This document shows, one piece after another, positions 24,057-25,894 of a stretch of 25,894 bases of DNA. Source of the stretch: JANNAT01 sp031422555. Its GTDB lineage: Bacteria; Pseudomonadota; Alphaproteobacteria; Rhodobacterales; Rhodobacteraceae. The DNA lies in contig JANPLZ010000079.1 of assembly GCA_031422555.1 (NCBI GenBank), positions 1-25,894 of the forward strand. The letters run 5' to 3'. Both the position numbers and the translations under genes were made by a program. The notes beneath the pieces were generated by a model. It was given only the letters and a program-made list of their open reading frames with translations, searched no databases and was not told the DNA's origin. The first letter of the stretch is position 1. Every line of letters begins with the position of its first letter.

Positions 24057-24999
24057 TTTCAAATCCATCGCGCGGATCATCCGATTCAACCACGATGACG
24101 CCAACAACCTCGCCTGCATTCAACGCATCTGTATCGGCAATCAGCGCGTAATATTTGCCGGTTTCAAGCGTGTCACTGCCGGCCTTGCTGATCACATTGC
24201 CGGTTGCTTCACCCGATGCTTTCAACGAATTGCTGACTACAAAAGTCAACACCGGCATCGCACCACCAAGGGAGGTGCCGTATTCGGCGTCAATCGCAGC
24301 ACTGACATCGGCCGTGATATCAACGCCGTCGGCATCGTAAATCACCCGTTCCGAGACCGAGCCCTTGACGCCCGCCCCGGTGTTGAAATCGGCAAAGTCG
24401 ATCGATAACGTCATCACGCCGCTGGTGAATTCAAGCCCGGCAACGCCGTTAAAATCGCGCAAACCGGCATAATCGCCCTGATACCCGGCCTGACCCGTTG
24501 TCGGCAAGGTCACCCCGCCCGTGCGTTTGTAAACAAAGCCACCAAAACCATAGTTGATATAGGACCCGGTGCGCACGATCGCAAAGTTGGTTTTGCCGGT
24601 CACCGACGCGCCGTAAATGGCGCGGTACAGGTCCTGGTCGATATTATTACCGGTCACGTCGTCCTGGTAGGTGCTGTCGGCCTCATAGATCTGGAACGGG
24701 CCGATTGTGGCACCGGGCTGATATACGTTGCCGCCGTCAAACGCCAAACCATCGACTTCAAAGGTATCATCGCCGGGATCATCCGGGTCTGCGCCGGTGT
24801 TCAAGGTGATCCCTTCGGCGTATCCATTGCCCGTCGCGGTGATTTGTTCGGTGCGCGTGACAGGATCGTTCGCGTCGTTGACGCCGCCTTCGGTGCCGGG
24901 CGGACCGTTGCCCGACCCGTCGCCATCGGGCAAAAACGGGTTGCCGCCGCAAGCCGCCAGCAGCAAAGCCATCCACAGCGCGTGAGTGATCGGTTTCAT
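24001..24999 (-). CDS. Putative Slam-dependent surface lipoprotein with TbpB-like barrel end
   Basis: A 332-residue predicted lipoprotein. Residues 1-17 are a lipoprotein signal with lipobox LAAC and acylated Cys17, followed by a flexible Gly/Pro/Asp-rich linker (GNPFLPDGDGSGNGPP, about residues 19-34). The rest is rich in beta-strand, acidic and cysteine-free. Its end, DGFENVKTRETGGFIVYR (about residues 311-328), resembles the C-terminal strand region of TbpB-type barrels (compare GGWF/GGTF in those), a feature of Slam substrates. Ligand unknown; no heme or transferrin motif is recognisable. Start ATG 24999 has GGCGGAC just upstream. The stop overlaps the next gene, the Slam-like protein. 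I infer display on the cell surface. Confidence 0.76.
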   Translation of the reverse strand: MKPITHALWMALLLAACGGNPFLPDGDGSGNGPPGTEGGVNDANDPVTRTEQITATGNGYAEGITLNTGADPDDPGDDTFEVDGLAFDGGNVYQPGATIGPFQIYEADSTYQDDVTGNNIDQDLYRAIYGASVTGKTNFAIVRTGSYINYGFGGFVYKRTGGVTLPTTGQAGYQGDYAGLRDFNGVAGLEFTSGVMTLSIDFADFNTGAGVKGSVSERVIYDADGVDITADVSAAIDAEYGTSLGGAMPVLTFVVSNSLKASGEATGNVISKAGSDTLETGKYYALIADTDALNAGEVVGVIVVESDDPRDGFENVKTRETGGFIVYRAQEE

Positions 25000-25247
25000 G
25001 TCCGCCAGCCTATCGTTACCAGAACTGCGTCAGCTTTGCCCCGAACGTAGGGGGAAGTCAAAGCAGAACCGCAGTTTGGCTGGCGCGGTGGCGGGATGAT
25101 GCTGTCCTGCATCACGCCGTATCTGGCCGTTTCGCAAATGCGTTACACCAGATATAGTCGTGTTCGACTCATGTCCCGACTCATGCCCAGCACTTATGAC
25201 CCCCGCCCCCCGCTGTTGACCCATGCCCTGCACGAAAGGCCCATTTT
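25000..25247. promoter_or_regulatory. Divergent intergenic region between the surface lipoprotein and thyX
   Basis: The 248 bases hold a 12-bp tandem repeat CGACTCATGTCC / CGACTCATGCCC (25165-25176 and 25177-25188, one mismatch) and an overlapping inverted repeat AGTCG-TGTT-CGACT (25156-25169). A 5/6 match to a -10 box, TATAGT, lies at 25153-25158 facing thyX, with no good -35. On the minus strand TTGACT (complement at 25056-25061) is a possible -35 for the lipoprotein. Regulatory roles are inference. Confidence 0.35.
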
Positions 25248-25894
25248 ATGCCGCTTACCCCGGACCAGCTTGCCGAAATTGACGCCCAGCGGGCCACGCC
25301 CCGCATTACGCTGCGCGCCGTCAGTGACGGGATGGAGGCGCATCTTTACCGCGCCCATCCGGTGCTGGACCACGGATTTATCCGGGTGATCGACTATATG
25401 GGCGATGACGCGGCCATCGTGCAGGCCGCGCGGGTGTCTTATGGTGCGGGCACCAAGCATGTGCAAAACGATGAAGGCCTGATCCGCTATCTGATGCGGC
25501 ATTGGCATTCCACCCCGTTTGAGATGTGCGAGATAAAGCTGCACGTCAAATTGCCGGTGTTCGTGGCGCGCCAATGGATCCGGCACCGCACCGCCAACGT
25601 CAACGAATATTCCGCGCGCTATTCGATTTTGGATCGTGAGTTCTACATTCCCGCCCCCGAACATCTGGCCGCCCAATCGGTCGTCAACAATCAGGGTAGG
25701 GGGGAAACCTTAACCGGCGATGAATCCGCCCGGGTGCTGGAGATATTGAAATCCGACGCCAACCGCGCCTATGACAATTACGAGGCGATGCTGTCAACCA
25801 CCGGCCCCGACGGCGACCCGCAGCAGGGACTGGCCCGCGAATTGGCCCGCATGAACCTGCCCGCCAACATCTACACCCAGTGGTATTGGAAGGT
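25248..25894 (+). CDS. thyX: Flavin-dependent thymidylate synthase, 3' end outside window
   Basis: Makes dTMP from dUMP using methylene-tetrahydrofolate and reduced FAD. The 215 visible residues contain the ThyX signature RHRx7S (RHR at 112-114, Ser122), preceded by QWI and followed by ARYS, and the FEMCEIKLHVKLPVFVARQW strand region. ATG 25248 is preceded by AAAGG. The remaining C-terminal part lies beyond the window. Presence of ThyX instead of ThyA is common in alphaproteobacteria. Confidence 0.96.
   Translation, partial: MPLTPDQLAEIDAQRATPRITLRAVSDGMEAHLYRAHPVLDHGFIRVIDYMGDDAAIVQAARVSYGAGTKHVQNDEGLIRYLMRHWHSTPFEMCEIKLHVKLPVFVARQWIRHRTANVNEYSARYSILDREFYIPAPEHLAAQSVVNNQGRGETLTGDESARVLEILKSDANRAYDNYEAMLSTTGPDGDPQQGLARELARMNLPANIYTQWYWK

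Overview
The window looks like chromosomal DNA of a GC-rich alphaproteobacterium, most likely a Rhodobacterales/Roseobacter-type bacterium. The basis is base composition, RTX secretion-substrate style, the nrdR-ribD and gcdH-LysR arrangements, and a ThyX rather than ThyA thymidylate synthase. This is inference from protein character, not a database match. I see no rRNA, tRNA, CRISPR array or insertion sequence.

Layout. (1) 1-8882 is a surface and exopolysaccharide block: a partial GDP-mannose pyrophosphorylase (manC), a 1400-residue RTX protein with a nidogen-like head and ten composite calcium-binding modules, a divergently transcribed RTX protein whose body looks like a beta-propeller, a UDP-glucose 4-epimerase (galE) and a DVDEF-type glycosyltransferase. 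No type I secretion genes are in the window, so the RTX proteins must use exporters encoded elsewhere. (2) 9008-14821 holds a lipoprotein of the M16 peptidase fold with a destroyed zinc motif, then a four-gene polyamine-type ABC importer: a Tat-exported binding protein, a strong terminator, ATPase and two permeases. (3) 14881-16655 holds a periplasmic DUF4399-type protein divergent from an ECF sigma/anti-sigma pair. (4) 16662-20371 holds glutaryl-CoA dehydrogenase, its divergent LysR-type regulator and an FAD amine/amino-acid oxidase. (5) 20573-22559 is housekeeping: nrdR-ribD (overlapping) and a convergent gloA. (6) 22626-24999 is a two-gene operon of a surface-type lipoprotein followed by a Slam-like outer-membrane protein (TPR domain plus C-terminal barrel). 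(7) 25248 to the end is a partial thyX.

The most interesting locus is the lipoprotein/Slam-like pair. Slam proteins move lipoproteins to the outer leaflet of the outer membrane and are best studied in Neisseria and other beta/gammaproteobacteria. Here the candidate substrate is encoded directly upstream, the genes overlap, and the lipoprotein ends in a TbpB-like C-terminal motif. With the two RTX proteins and polysaccharide genes, the window is rich in cell-surface functions. Also notable are the ten-module RTX-nidogen protein, the RTX beta-propeller with an ordered set of repeats in the shared divergent promoter, and the catalytically dead M16-like lipoprotein.
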